Positions 16,646-26,359 of a stretch of DNA of 64,000 nt are shown here, piece after piece. The position numbers were made by a program, and so were the translations under genes. Under the pieces are notes generated by a model. That model was not told the origin of the DNA. It did not search any database and was given only the letters and a program-made list of their open reading frames with translations. Source of the DNA: Kribbella pratensis (GTDB lineage: Bacteria > Actinomycetota > Actinomycetes > Propionibacteriales > Kribbellaceae); contig NZ_SODP01000001.1 of NCBI RefSeq assembly GCF_004365355.1, forward strand, positions 1,371,473 through 1,435,472, read 5' to 3'. Numbering within the stretch: position 1 is the first letter of the stretch; each line of letters begins with the position of its first letter.

Positions 16646-18670
16646 ACTCCCGCTCTAGGTGACCTCGGCAAACGGCTGCTGCTCGGTCGCAAACTGCGCA
16701 GCACGCAGCTGGGTGAGACCCTGCTGCCGAAGCGCATCGCTCTCCCGGTGTTTGCGAGCGACGCGCTGTCGTCGGTCGCCTATGCCCCCGACGAGGTCTT
16801 CCTGACGCTGTCGATCGCCGGGCTGGCCGCTTACAGCTATTCCTGGAAGATCGGCCTGCTGGTCGCGTTCGTGATGCTGGTCGTGGTGGCGTCGTACCGG
16901 CAGAACGTGCACGCGTACCCGTCGGGCGGCGGTGACTACGAGGTCGCGACGGTGAACATCGGGCCGACGGCGGGGCTGACCGTGGCCAGCGCGCTGATGG
17001 TCGACTACGTGCTGACCGTGGCGGTGTCGATCTCGTCCGGCGTACAGAACGCGAAGTCGGCGCTGCCGTTCCTGGAGGGGCACGAGGTACCGCTGGCGGT
17101 CGGCCTGGTGCTGCTGCTGACCGCGATGAACCTGCGCGGGGTCCGTGAGTCCGGGGCGGTGTTCGCGGTCCCGACGTACATCTTCATGTTCTCGATCATC
17201 GGGATGGCGATCTGGGGCCTGATCCGGCTGAGCGCGGGCAACCTGCCGCTGGCGGAGAGCGCGGACTTCGAAGTACATGCCGAAGGCGGCCACGAGGTGT
17301 TCACCGGGCTGGCCGCGGTCTTCCTGCTGGCGCGGGCGTTCTCGTCCGGGTGTGCGGCGCTGACCGGTGTCGAGGCGATCAGCAACGGCGTACCGGCGTT
17401 CCGCAAGCCGAAGAGCAAGAACGCGGCGACCACGCTGCTGCTGCTCGGCACGATCGCGGTGACGATGCTGATGAGCATCCTGTTCCTGGCCAGCAAGATC
17501 AAACTCCGGTACGCCGAGGATCCCGCGACGCAGCTGTATCGCGACGGGCAGCCGGTGGGCGACAGCTATACCCAGAAGACCGTGATCGGTCAGATCGGCG
17601 ACTCGGTGTTCTCGAACTTCCAGCCGGGCTTCTACGTGGTGATCGGCGCGACGATGCTGATCCTGGTGCTGGCCGCGAACACCGCGTTCAACGGGTTCCC
17701 GGTGCTCGGCTCGATCCTGGCCCGCGACGGGTACCTGCCCCGCCAGTTGCACACCCGCGGCGACCGGCTCGCCTACAGCAACGGGATCATCCTGCTGGCC
17801 CTGTGCGCGGCCGCGCTGATCATCGCGTTCGACGCCCAGGTGACCAAGCTGATCCAGCTCTACATCGTGGGCGTGTTCGTCAGCTTCACCCTCAGCCAGT
17901 TCGGCATGATCCGGCACTGGACCAGGCATCTGAAGTCGGAGACGGACGCGGTCAAACGGCGGCAGATGATGCGGTCCCGGATCATCAACGCGATCGGTCT
18001 GACGATGACCGGAATCGTGCTGGTCATCGTGCTGCTGACCAAGTTCACCCACGGCGCCTACATCGCGATCATCGCGATGGCCGGGCTGTTCGTACTGATG
18101 AAGGGCATCCACCGGCACTACGAGACGGTCCGCAAGCAGATGACAGCCGAAGGCGACGAGCCGCTGATGCTGCCGTCGCGGGTGCACTCGATCGTGCTCG
18201 TCTCGAAGCTCCACCGCCCGACCCTGCGGGCACTGGCCTTCGCGAAGGCGGCCCGGCCATCCACGCTCGAAGCGATCACCGTCGACGTCGACCGGGACGA
18301 AGCGGACGCGTTGCAGGCCGATTGGGAGGCACGCGGCATCCCGATTCCGCTGAAGCGGCTCGCGTCGCCGTACCGCGAGATCACCCGGCCGATCCTGCAG
18401 TACGTCCGGGACATCCGCAGGCAGTCTCCGCGGGACGTGGTGATGGTCTACATCCCGGAGTATGTCGTGGGGCACTGGTGGGAACACATCCTGCACAACC
18501 AGAGCGCACTGCGGCTCAAGGGGCGGCTCTTGTTCACACCTGGTGTGATGGTTACGTCCGTTCCTTACCAGTTGGTCTCGTCGCAGGGGGCCGAGGAGCG
18601 GCAGGACCGGGTAGAACGGGTCGCCGGGCAGGTACGGCGCGGGGCCCGCAAGGCGTCAGGAGATCGGTGA
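16643..18670 (+). CDS. APC-superfamily permease, KimA-like K+ transporter candidate
   Basis: 675 residues. About 12 membrane helices (residues 30-480), then a cytoplasmic domain of about 180 residues, the layout of the KimA/YdaO group. The first helix reads LPVFASDALSSVAYAPDE; an Asp and a Tyr seven residues apart match the K+-coordinating pair I recall from Bacillus KimA (D36, Y43). NVHAYPSGGGDYEVA follows, also typical. Annotators usually write only 'APC family permease' or amino-acid permease. Divergent linkage to two TrkA proteins supports potassium as substrate; that remains inference. Its stop overlaps the next gene as GTGA. Confidence 0.82.
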   Translation: MTPALGDLGKRLLLGRKLRSTQLGETLLPKRIALPVFASDALSSVAYAPDEVFLTLSIAGLAAYSYSWKIGLLVAFVMLVVVASYRQNVHAYPSGGGDYEVATVNIGPTAGLTVASALMVDYVLTVAVSISSGVQNAKSALPFLEGHEVPLAVGLVLLLTAMNLRGVRESGAVFAVPTYIFMFSIIGMAIWGLIRLSAGNLPLAESADFEVHAEGGHEVFTGLAAVFLLARAFSSGCAALTGVEAISNGVPAFRKPKSKNAATTLLLLGTIAVTMLMSILFLASKIKLRYAEDPATQLYRDGQPVGDSYTQKTVIGQIGDSVFSNFQPGFYVVIGATMLILVLAANTAFNGFPVLGSILARDGYLPRQLHTRGDRLAYSNGIILLALCAAALIIAFDAQVTKLIQLYIVGVFVSFTLSQFGMIRHWTRHLKSETDAVKRRQMMRSRIINAIGLTMTGIVLVIVLLTKFTHGAYIAIIAMAGLFVLMKGIHRHYETVRKQMTAEGDEPLMLPSRVHSIVLVSKLHRPTLRALAFAKAARPSTLEAITVDVDRDEADALQADWEARGIPIPLKRLASPYREITRPILQYVRDIRRQSPRDVVMVYIPEYVVGHWWEHILHNQSALRLKGRLLFTPGVMVTSVPYQLVSSQGAEERQDRVERVAGQVRRGARKASGDR

Positions 18671-19866
18671 CAGACTCAGACAGTCTGGTTGGGGCGGTAG
18701 TCGAGCTGGAGGTAGGGCCAGTCGCACACGGGGGACACTGCGTCGCCCGGCACGAGGGACAGGTGGTGTTCGTCCGGCATGCGCTGCCGGGGGAGCTGGT
18801 ACACGCGCGGATCACGGAGCAGACCGCGAAGTACCTGCGAGCGGACGCGGTGTCCGTGCTGACGCCGTCCCCGCAGCGGATCGAGCCGCCGTGCCCGTAC
18901 GCCGGTCCGGGGCTCTGCGGCGGATGTGACTTCCAGCACGCGAACATCGTCGAGCAGCGCCGGCTGAAGGCCACCGTCGTGTCGGACACGCTCCGGCGGA
19001 TCGGTGGGATCGAGCGGACGATCGTGATGGAGTCGCCCGGCGACGACGGTCTGGGATGGCGGACGCGGATGCGGTACGCCGTCGTGGACGGGCGGCCCGG
19101 CATGTACGCGCACCGCTCCCACGACCTGGTGCCGATCGACCGGTGCCTGATCGCGCACACGGGTACTCCGGACGTGCTGTCGTCGCGCTGGCCTGGCGTG
19201 TCGTCCGTACAGGCCGTGGTGTCGTCCGAGGGCAAGACCGCCGTCCAGACTGACGCCGAGCCGGGGGAGCGGCTGGTCGAGGTGGTGCGGGAGCGGCACT
19301 TCTTGGTGGAGGCCGGTGGGTTCTGGCAGGTCCATCCGGCCGCGCCAGAGACGCTGCTGGACGCCGTACTGAGCGGACTGGAGCCGGCTGCGGGGGAGAC
19401 CGCGCTGGACCTGTACTCCGGTGTGGGGCTGTTCGCTGCGTTCCTGGCCGAGGCTGGTTGTGCGGTGCTGGCGATCGAGGGGGACAAGGACGCGGTCCGG
19501 AACGCCCGGCGCAACCTGCATGACCTCGAAGACGTGACGGTGGAGAACGGCGACGTCGACCGCGTGCTGAACACGGCGGTCGGGCATGGTCTGGAGCATG
19601 TGGACCTGGTTGTCCTCGATCCACCGCGCACAGGCGCCGGCAAGGACGTCGTACGGCGGATTGCGGCGCTCGGGCCGCGGCGTGTCGCGTATGTCGCGTG
19701 TGACCCGGCGGCGCTGGCGCGGGACCTGAAGACGTTCGGACGGCTCGGCTATGGGATCGCGTCGCTGCGGGCCTTCGACCTGTTCGGCATGACCCACCAC
19801 ATCGAGTGCGTGGCCATCCTCGAGCCTGTGGATAGTGAACTGGTGAGTGGGGGAACCCTCGGGTAG
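18667..19866 (+). CDS. TRAM-domain class I SAM-dependent RNA methyltransferase (TrmA/RlmD family)
   Basis: 399 residues. N-terminal TRAM beta-barrel (about 1-65), then an Fe-S-type cysteine cluster region [16 protein letters not shown] with a further Cys in PIDRCLIA. The C-terminal Rossmann domain has [17 protein letters not shown] (SAM site), [11 protein letters not shown], and the catalytic-cysteine motif [13 protein letters not shown]. These enzymes make 5-methyluridine in tRNA or rRNA; the target base is not predictable. GTG 18667 overlaps the permease stop by 4 bases, so translation is coupled, as in mycobacteria. Confidence 0.92.
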   Translation: MTDSDSLVGAVVELEVGPVAHGGHCVARHEGQVVFVRHALPGELVHARITEQTAKYLRADAVSVLTPSPQRIEPPCPYAGPGLCGGCDFQHANIVEQRRLKATVVSDTLRRIGGIERTIVMESPGDDGLGWRTRMRYAVVDGRPGMYAHRSHDLVPIDRCLIAHTGTPDVLSSRWPGVSSVQAVVSSEGKTAVQTDAEPGERLVEVVRERHFLVEAGGFWQVHPAAPETLLDAVLSGLEPAAGETALDLYSGVGLFAAFLAEAGCAVLAIEGDKDAVRNARRNLHDLEDVTVENGDVDRVLNTAVGHGLEHVDLVVLDPPRTGAGKDVVRRIAALGPRRVAYVACDPAALARDLKTFGRLGYGIASLRAFDLFGMTHHIECVAILEPVDSELVSGGTLG

Positions 19867-19901
19867 CGTCTGGGGCTGGATTCCAATGCGCTGGAGACCT
19901 G

Positions 19902-22900
19902 ATGCCGCTCGTTGACCTGGACGACCCTGAGGAGTTGCGGGCCCGCTGGACCGCACTCGCGGCGGTCGCCCATGCCACCGGCTTCGACCGCCGGTGGTAC
20001 GCCGACGCCAACGGATACCACCACCAGGACGAGACCGCTTCCGTTCTGCGGCTGGCCCGGCTGAGCGACGGGCGGGTCGTGCTGTGGGGGTTCCACACGC
20101 AGCACAGCGCGACCGTTGGCACCGACCTGCTGGCGGGCTCGCCGGACTGGATCGGACAGCCCGAGGTGCGGCAGCGGCAGGCGGCGGGCGAGCTCGGCTT
20201 TGTGTACGGCGCGTTCAACGGGACGTGGGCGCGCGCGTCGTACCCGGGAGATCCGTGGCAGCCGGTCGACGACGGGTTCCAGCAGATCGGCGGCTGGATC
20301 ACCTCCGACGAGGCCGCCGCCGACGAGATGATCGAGTGGGTCGCGGAGTGGGCGGACTACCTCGACGGCCTCGACGAACTACGCCGATACGGCGTCGAGC
20401 TGATCCGGACGGCGCTCGGGTCGGGGATCACCGCTGAGGCGCTGGCGGCGTTCTTCTCGCACTTCCGGATCGACCCGCGCTCGCCGGTGCAGCCGGAGAT
20501 CGCCGCCGGAGTCGCGGCGGCGGCAGACTTCACCCGAAACTTTGCAGTACCGGCAAGTTTCGCCGACGACCCTGACACAGCCGAGGTGTCGGTCGTTGAA
20601 GATCTCGTGATTGGAAGCCCCGACAGCCGGCCCCCCTCCTCACCTCCCGAGGACGAAGAGTCGTTCGTAGTCCCACCCGGCATCAGCCCCTTCACCGGCC
20701 AACCAATCGACGCCCCACCGGCCACCTACCCACCGGCTGTCCATGCACCGGTCGCCGACCCGCCAGCCGGCCGCGGGGCGGCCGCACAGGACGCTGCGCG
20801 GTACGGAGCCACCGGCCAGGAGCCCGGCGGGCACGGCGCCGCAGCGTACGGAGCTACCGGCGAGGAGGTTGGTGGGCGTGGGGCTGCGGGGTACGGGGCC
20901 GCCCACCAGGACACCGATGGGCGCGGGACTGCGGCGTACGGAGGCGCCGCTAGCAGCGGTGCCGGGCAAGAGGCTGCGGCGCGCGGAGCCGACGCGGTCG
21001 GCCCGGCCGGAGGGCGCGGAGCCGACGGACGCGGGGCGAGCGGCCACGGGGACTACGGGGTTACCGGGAAGAAGCAGGGCTGGCTTCGGCGCCGCAAACA
21101 CGACACCGGCTCGACCCCAGCCGTAGAGCCGGAGCCGCACCAGCCCTCCGCCGGGCCCGGCCCAAGCGCGTACCTGCCCCACGACGTCCAGAGCGCCGGC
21201 CTGCCCACCCCGACGTACGACCCGACCCTCCCGTCCGCAGAGCCCCCACGCGTAGGCGGCGGCCAGTACGAAGGCGACGACTTCTTCAACAGCCTCTTCG
21301 CCGACGCCCCCGCCGCAGCAGCTCCGGCATCGGACGAGCAGGACTGGGAAACCGCCGAACAACTCTCCTGGTCCAACGAGGAAGCCACCAGCGAATACAC
21401 CCCCTTCACCGACGACACCGCCGAGAACAACCCCGCCTGGACCGGCCCCGCCTGGATCAACGGCCAATGGGTAGAAAACCCACCCACCCACCGCACCACC
21501 CCCCACCCCGCCGCACCCACCCAGCCCGGCGCCCACCCCGCTCAGTCAGCCCACCCCGGCGCGCCTGCTCAGCCCGATCAACCCGCTGAGCCCGGCAATG
21601 CCGCTCACCCCGGCGCATACCCCGGCGAGACTGCACGCTCCGGCACCAATCCGGGTACCGCTTATCCCGAGCATCCTGCCCACCCCGGCGCGCCCGCCCA
21701 GCCCGGCCAACCCGGTGAGCTTGGGCTGACTGCCGACTCCGGCCCGCAGGATGGTGGAGCCGCCCGCCGCCCCGCTGACAACGCGTACGCCGGGCACCCT
21801 GGCGCACCCGCCCAGCCCAGCCAATCCGGTCAGCTTGGGCTGAGCGCCCACTCCAGCCCCAAGGCTGGTGGACCTGCCCGCGCCGGTGACAACGCGTACG
21901 CCGGGCAGCCTGGCGCACCCGCCCAGCCCGGCCAACCCACCCAGCCCGGCGCACCCGCCCAGCCCGGCCAACTCGCCCAGTCTGGTGCGACCGCCCATTT
22001 CGGAGCTCCCACACAGCCTCTCCAGCTCTCCCAGCCCGGTGCATCCGGCCAGGCCAACACCCAACAGCCACCCGCGCCCCCAGCAGCCGCCGCCCCCACG
22101 AACTCCCCGTTCGCCCCATCCCCAAACCCGGACACCGCCCCAGCCGACTCACCCTTCGCCCCCACCGCACGCGATGCGGCACCGTCCGACTCGCCGTTCA
22201 CCCCGAACGCCCCGGATGCGGCACCGTCCGACTCACCCTTCGCTCGGAACGCCCGCGACGCGGCGCCCGCCGACTCACCGTTCGCGCCGGACGCCCGCGA
22301 CGCGGCGCCGTCCGACTCACCCTTCGCTCCGGACGCACCCGATGCGGCACCGTCCGACTCTCCCTTCGCTCGGAACACTCGCGACGCGGCGCCCGCCGAC
22401 TCACCGTTCGCGCCGGACGCCCGCGACGCGGCACCGTCCAACTTGCCCTTCGCTCCGGACGCGCCCGACGAGGCGCAGGCCGGTTCGCCGTTCGCCCCCA
22501 ACGCCAGCCCAGGGGCAGCCGACTCGCCCTTCGCGCAGTCACCGGCCGCCGCCGGAGGTCCGTCGTCCGCCGACCTGGAGGACGACGACGCACCGACTGC
22601 CGAGATAGCCGCAGTCCTCGACCCGCCTCCCGCGGCCGAGGAAGAGGAAGAGGAGGACCTCGCCTCCTTCACCGGCCCTTCCCCGTTCGCGCCAGTCACA
22701 CCCACCGAGTCCCAGCAGCCCGCTCCGCAGTACCCAGCGGGCCAGGCCTCAGCATCCGAGTCGTCACACGACGACCGATCGGTTACCGAGTACGCCGACG
22801 ACCCCGCGCCGTACCACGAGACACCCGCCCCGCCCCCGCCGTACGACGCAACCTCCGGCGACCCGATCGACGCCACCGCCCACCAGCCGAGCCAGCCCCA

Positions 22901-25172
22901 CCCGAGCGATGGCCGGGCAGCCAACCCGGCCGCGCCCGGTCGTGCCCCCACAGATCGCGTCATCGCAGATCGCGCCCCGAGCGAGCCGGCCGCCGACCTG
23001 GACGAGGATGACCAAACCGCCGAGATCCCGGCAGTCGTCGAGGACCCGTCGACGACCCAGCCAATCGACGTACTCCCAGCACCCGCCGACACGCGCACGC
23101 CCAACTCACCCGAAGTCCTAGACCACGACTCGGCCGATGCTCGCGGCCAGGGCTCGACCGACCCGCGCGTCCACGGATCGGCACAAGCCCTGGACCACGC
23201 CTCGTCGGAGTTTTACGAGCACGACTCGGCTGACGCACCTGGACACAGCTCGACAGACGCCCGCGCGCAGGACTCGACAGACCCACGCGTGCAGCGGTCG
23301 GCAGATGCTCTGGAGCGCGGCCCGGCGGAAGTCCGCGAGCACGACCCTGCTGACGCCGGTGGACACGGCGCTGACGCACGGGGGCGGGACTCGATCGACT
23401 CACGCGCGCCCCGGTCGGACGATGCTTTGGCGCGCGGCTCGGTAGACGCAGGTGCCCTGGACTCGGCAGAAGGCGAGGACGAGTCGGCGCAAACGTGGGA
23501 CGAGCGGGCGCACAGGGGATCGGCGCTTGATCGGCCGGGTGGGCGGTACGACGGGCTGGGGGTGGATGACGACGAGGACGAGATCTACGGCCGGCCCGCG
23601 GCGACCCGCGACACCCGGAGCCGGGCAGTTGAGGAAGACGCCGAGTCGCGCGCGGCTGAGACTGCTGCGGATGCTGGGTGGGCCGAGGCTAAAGCTCAAG
23701 TAGATCCTCAGCCCTGGCCTCAACCGCAGCCGCGCCCAGAGCCCTGGCCCCAGCCGGAGCCCCACCCGGCCCCGTGGCCCGAGCCGAATCCGCCCCACCC
23801 CGAGCCGACACCGCAGCCAGGCCCTGGCCCCGAGCCCGCACCGCGCCCAGGCCCCGAGCCTTACCCGGGTCCGGGCCCCCAGCCGGCTCCCGGGCCCACG
23901 CCGCATCCTGAGCCGTTCCCAGGTCCGGGTCCGCGTCCTGAGCCGTTCCCGGGTCCGGAGCCGACGCCTACGCCGGACCCGTTCCCCGGACCGGAGCCTC
24001 TGCCTGAGCCGTTCCCTGACCCGGAGCCGCAGCCGGATCCGGAACCGCAGCCTCAGCCGTTCCCCGAGCCGGAGCCTGAACCTGCACCCGAACCGCTCCC
24101 GGAACCAGAACCTGGGCCGCAGCCAGACCCGGACCCCGAGCCACTCCCGAACCCGGAGAACCATCCGGCACCTGGAGCACCCGCGCAGCCGTGGGCCGCG
24201 CAGTACGCCGAGCCCGAGCGCCTGACGGGTTCTTCTGGGGCGCACCCGGACACGAACTCGTCCCCGGACGCTCAGTCTGGCTCGGCGCCGTGGCCGGACG
24301 CTGGTCCCGAGCAGGAACTCTCTGTTGGTGATCCTGAGGATGACTGGCCGACCGGAGTTGTGCCGGTTGTGGATGACGATGTGCCGACGGGGGAGATGCC
24401 GGCCGTCGGGTTCGACGATCTGCCTGCCTCGGGGGAGGACGAGGCGTCGGCGTGGTCGGGTGGCCAGGACGCTTGGGGTCGAGAAGGCGACGCCACGAAC
24501 GACGCGGATCGGACGCACGGCGCCAACGGGGCGAACCGGACGAACGGTGCAGCTCGGTCGGGCACGGAACAAGTAGGCGATCCGGCCTGGGCGGACCACA
24601 CTGACCGCGGCGCGGCGGATGTGGCTGCGGTTGTGGCTCGGATGTCTATTCCGGGGTTGGGGTTGGTGGGGGGTGATGGGCCTCGGGTTGCGGTGGTGCC
24701 GGGGTCTATTGAGGAGGCTATGCGGGCGGAGGCGGAGCGGCCTCGGCCTCGGCCGGAGGAGTCGGAGGCAGTGGTGGCGTTGCGGGCCTGGTGCCGGGCT
24801 CGGACGGCGATTGTGCCTTCGGGGTTCACGATTCAGGTGCAGGTGCTCGACCCCGCGGCCCCGTCGTACCGGTTCGATCTGGAGCCGCCCGAGGTGGACG
24901 ACCCGGAGTACGCCGCTGACAAGCTGAGCGGGCTGCTCGGCGATCTGTGGCTGACCGAGCAGCGCAGCCCGCAGGGCGGTTGGCTGTTCGCGCGGATCGA
25001 CGCCGCCGGCCGCACGCTCCGGATCGACCGGTGGTACGACCAGGTGCCCGACTGGTGGGACAACCCGATCGAGCCGCGCCTCGACGTCAACGGCCTCGTA
25101 CGTCGCCTGTACAGCCGCGGTCCGGAATGGCAGCCGTCGTACCTGGAGAAGCTGTACACCAGCGCGAGATAG
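19902..25172 (+). CDS. giant repeat-rich, mostly disordered protein (1756 aa), unknown function
   Basis: Three zones are visible. Residues 1 to about 215 look folded (many Trp, for example [12 protein letters not shown] and [12 protein letters not shown]). About 215-1600 are low-complexity: Gly/Ala repeats (290-400), [14 protein letters not shown] repeats (527-720), eleven DSPFAP-type units (732-880), an acidic region, Asp/Ala/Arg repeats (1075-1190) and a Pro-Glu/Gln run (1268-1430). The last ~150 residues fold again ([33 protein letters not shown]), faintly like SMI1/YezG-type domains. No signal peptide and no convincing membrane helix. ATG 19902 has GGAG 5 bases ahead and TAGCGT at 19864. 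The family is not recognised; a scaffold or kinase-target role is speculation. Confidence 0.75.
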   Translation: MPLVDLDDPEELRARWTALAAVAHATGFDRRWYADANGYHHQDETASVLRLARLSDGRVVLWGFHTQHSATVGTDLLAGSPDWIGQPEVRQRQAAGELGFVYGAFNGTWARASYPGDPWQPVDDGFQQIGGWITSDEAAADEMIEWVAEWADYLDGLDELRRYGVELIRTALGSGITAEALAAFFSHFRIDPRSPVQPEIAAGVAAAADFTRNFAVPASFADDPDTAEVSVVEDLVIGSPDSRPPSSPPEDEESFVVPPGISPFTGQPIDAPPATYPPAVHAPVADPPAGRGAAAQDAARYGATGQEPGGHGAAAYGATGEEVGGRGAAGYGAAHQDTDGRGTAAYGGAASSGAGQEAAARGADAVGPAGGRGADGRGASGHGDYGVTGKKQGWLRRRKHDTGSTPAVEPEPHQPSAGPGPSAYLPHDVQSAGLPTPTYDPTLPSAEPPRVGGGQYEGDDFFNSLFADAPAAAAPASDEQDWETAEQLSWSNEEATSEYTPFTDDTAENNPAWTGPAWINGQWVENPPTHRTTPHPAAPTQPGAHPAQSAHPGAPAQPDQPAEPGNAAHPGAYPGETARSGTNPGTAYPEHPAHPGAPAQPGQPGELGLTADSGPQDGGAARRPADNAYAGHPGAPAQPSQSGQLGLSAHSSPKAGGPARAGDNAYAGQPGAPAQPGQPTQPGAPAQPGQLAQSGATAHFGAPTQPLQLSQPGASGQANTQQPPAPPAAAAPTNSPFAPSPNPDTAPADSPFAPTARDAAPSDSPFTPNAPDAAPSDSPFARNARDAAPADSPFAPDARDAAPSDSPFAPDAPDAAPSDSPFARNTRDAAPADSPFAPDARDAAPSNLPFAPDAPDEAQAGSPFAPNASPGAADSPFAQSPAAAGGPSSADLEDDDAPTAEIAAVLDPPPAAEEEEEEDLASFTGPSPFAPVTPTESQQPAPQYPAGQASASESSHDDRSVTEYADDPAPYHETPAPPPPYDATSGDPIDATAHQPSQPHPSDGRAANPAAPGRAPTDRVIADRAPSEPAADLDEDDQTAEIPAVVEDPSTTQPIDVLPAPADTRTPNSPEVLDHDSADARGQGSTDPRVHGSAQALDHASSEFYEHDSADAPGHSSTDARAQDSTDPRVQRSADALERGPAEVREHDPADAGGHGADARGRDSIDSRAPRSDDALARGSVDAGALDSAEGEDESAQTWDERAHRGSALDRPGGRYDGLGVDDDEDEIYGRPAATRDTRSRAVEEDAESRAAETAADAGWAEAKAQVDPQPWPQPQPRPEPWPQPEPHPAPWPEPNPPHPEPTPQPGPGPEPAPRPGPEPYPGPGPQPAPGPTPHPEPFPGPGPRPEPFPGPEPTPTPDPFPGPEPLPEPFPDPEPQPDPEPQPQPFPEPEPEPAPEPLPEPEPGPQPDPDPEPLPNPENHPAPGAPAQPWAAQYAEPERLTGSSGAHPDTNSSPDAQSGSAPWPDAGPEQELSVGDPEDDWPTGVVPVVDDDVPTGEMPAVGFDDLPASGEDEASAWSGGQDAWGREGDATNDADRTHGANGANRTNGAARSGTEQVGDPAWADHTDRGAADVAAVVARMSIPGLGLVGGDGPRVAVVPGSIEEAMRAEAERPRPRPEESEAVVALRAWCRARTAIVPSGFTIQVQVLDPAAPSYRFDLEPPEVDDPEYAADKLSGLLGDLWLTEQRSPQGGWLFARIDAAGRTLRIDRWYDQVPDWWDNPIEPRLDVNGLVRRLYSRGPEWQPSYLEKLYTSAR
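21480..22060 (+). repeat. coding repeats, [10 protein letters not shown] type
   Basis: Within the giant gene, imperfect repeats of [13 protein letters not shown] and a longer 45-residue unit containing [14 protein letters not shown] occur at least twice (about 21690-21800 and 21780-21910). The DNA is C-rich and repetitive, so copy number may vary or be misassembled. Confidence 0.75.
22097..22540 (+). repeat. coding repeats, DSPFAP units
   Basis: Eleven units of about 13-14 residues sharing the core (A/S)DSPF(A/T)(P/R), joined by N/DA(R/P)DAAP. The DNA repeats are closely similar (about 39-42 bases each), indicating recent expansion. Confidence 0.85.
23125..23470 (+). repeat. coding repeats, DSADARG / RSADALERG units
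   Basis: Three degenerate copies of about 39 residues: [40 protein letters not shown] and [20 protein letters not shown] begin successive units. Confidence 0.65.
23701..24190 (+). repeat. coding Pro-Glu/Gln repeat (PxPEP)
   Basis: About 165 residues built almost only of P, E, Q, G, W and H in alternation (for example [17 protein letters not shown]). Such runs form stiff polyproline-II rods, often spacers across a cell wall, but no secretion signal is seen here. Confidence 0.75.
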
Positions 25173-25185
25173 CGTGGGCGCCATG
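25170..25185 (+). promoter_or_regulatory. leaderless -10 box of the LLM oxidoreductase
   Basis: TAGCGT at 25170-25175, seven bases, ATG at 25183. The TAG of the box is also the stop codon of the giant gene. Confidence 0.55.
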
Positions 25186-26115
25186 CTTCTCAGGATCTTC
25201 ACCGAACCGCAGCAAGGCGCCTCGTACGACGACCTCCTGACGGTCGCCCGCAAGACCGAGGAGAACGGGTTCGACGCGTTCTTCCGCTCGGACCACTACC
25301 TCGTCATGGGCGATCGCGACGGCCTTCCGGGGCCGACCGACTCCTGGATCACGCTCGCCGGCCTGGCCCGCGAGACCAGCACGATCAAGCTCGGCACGCT
25401 CGTCAGCTCCGCGACGTTCCGCAACCCCGGCGTACTCGCGATCTCGGTCGCGCAGGTCGACCAGATGAGCGGAGGCCGCGCCGAGCTCGGCCTCGGCGCC
25501 GGCTGGTTCGAGGCTGAGCACAAGGCGTACGGGCTGACCTTCCCCGACACCCGCACACGTTTCGAGTTGCTCGCCGAGCAGCTCGAGCTGATCACCGGCC
25601 TGTGGGACACACCGGTCGGCGGGAAGTACGCATTCCAGGGCGAGCACTACCAGCTGGAAGACTCCCCGGCGCTGCCGAAGCCGGTCCAGCAGCCGCATCC
25701 ACCGATCATCATCGGGGGCAGCGGCAAGAAGAAGACGCCGGCGCTGGCCGCGAAGTATGCCGCCGAGTTCAACGCGAACTTCTGCTCGGTCGAAACCGCC
25801 GCAGAGCTGTACAAGCGGGTCCAGACCGCATGCGAGGCGATCGGCCGCGATCCGAAGACGCTCACGCTCTCGACCGCTCACACCGTCGTCGTCGGCAAGG
25901 ATGACGCCCAGGTGAAGCAGCGCGCCGACGCGATCGGCCGCGACGTCGACGACCTGAAGGCGAACAGCATTGCCGGTACGCCGGCCGAGGTGGTCGAGCG
26001 GCTCGGCCAGTTCGCCGCTGTCGGCTCGCAACGCCAGTACGTCCAGATCATGGACCTGCACGACCTGGATCATCTGGATCTGATCGCCGCCGAAGTCCTC
26101 CCACACGTCTCCTGA
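25183..26115 (+). CDS. LLM-class F420-dependent oxidoreductase
   Basis: 310 residues, one luciferase-like TIM barrel. Seen: FFRSDHYLVM, IKLGTLVSSATFRNP (cofactor-binding strand), QMSGGRAELGLGAGWFEAEH (family signature), and HPPIIIGGSGKKKTPALAA (phosphate-binding loop). Actinobacterial members mostly use the deazaflavin F420 for hydride transfer; the substrate is unknown. ATG 25183 is chosen by the promoter spacing and by the family start MLLRIFTEPQQ; the ATG-like start 9 bases upstream is less likely. Confidence 0.9.
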   Translation: MLLRIFTEPQQGASYDDLLTVARKTEENGFDAFFRSDHYLVMGDRDGLPGPTDSWITLAGLARETSTIKLGTLVSSATFRNPGVLAISVAQVDQMSGGRAELGLGAGWFEAEHKAYGLTFPDTRTRFELLAEQLELITGLWDTPVGGKYAFQGEHYQLEDSPALPKPVQQPHPPIIIGGSGKKKTPALAAKYAAEFNANFCSVETAAELYKRVQTACEAIGRDPKTLTLSTAHTVVVGKDDAQVKQRADAIGRDVDDLKANSIAGTPAEVVERLGQFAAVGSQRQYVQIMDLHDLDHLDLIAAEVLPHVS

Positions 26116-26120
26116 TCTCG

Positions 26121-26205
26121 CCAGGAACCGGGGCCGTGGACAGTGCCTGGTGGGCTGAGACAGGTTATTTCCTGTAGCGCGCCACCAGTTCCTGTTCACG
26201 GCCGC
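26121..26205 (+). repeat. dispersed intergenic element, copy A
   Basis: Shares ACAGGTTATTTCCTGT exactly with a second copy near 31.9 kb, plus a downstream match (CACCAGT, three bases, TGTTCA, one base, GGCC) and an upstream CAGGAA. The TTCCTG part can pair with either the upstream CAGGAA or the ACAGG. Lies upstream of acnA. Confidence 0.6.
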
Positions 26206-26247
26206 GGTTCGTGGCTGTGCCATACGACGGTGGCTCGATGTCGTGTA

Positions 26248-26261
26248 TCTTGATATCGAGA
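26248..26261 (+). promoter_or_regulatory. palindromic operator candidate upstream of acnA
   Basis: TCTTGATATCGAGA pairs at 6 of 7 positions about its centre and stands in the only AT-rich stretch ahead of acnA, 99 bases before its start. The regulator is not known. Confidence 0.45.
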
Positions 26262-26359
26262 GAGTTTGGCGCGAGGTTAGGGGGACCTGATCTCGTGGCC
26301 GGGCGGCGCGCTGGGCAGGATGGGCCTGAGCGAACAAGGACTGACAGAGGAGCGGGTTG

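Noticed and set aside
26116..26359. Riboswitch upstream of aconitase
   Set aside because: No known riboswitch core was recognised; only a dispersed repeat and a short palindrome are visible.
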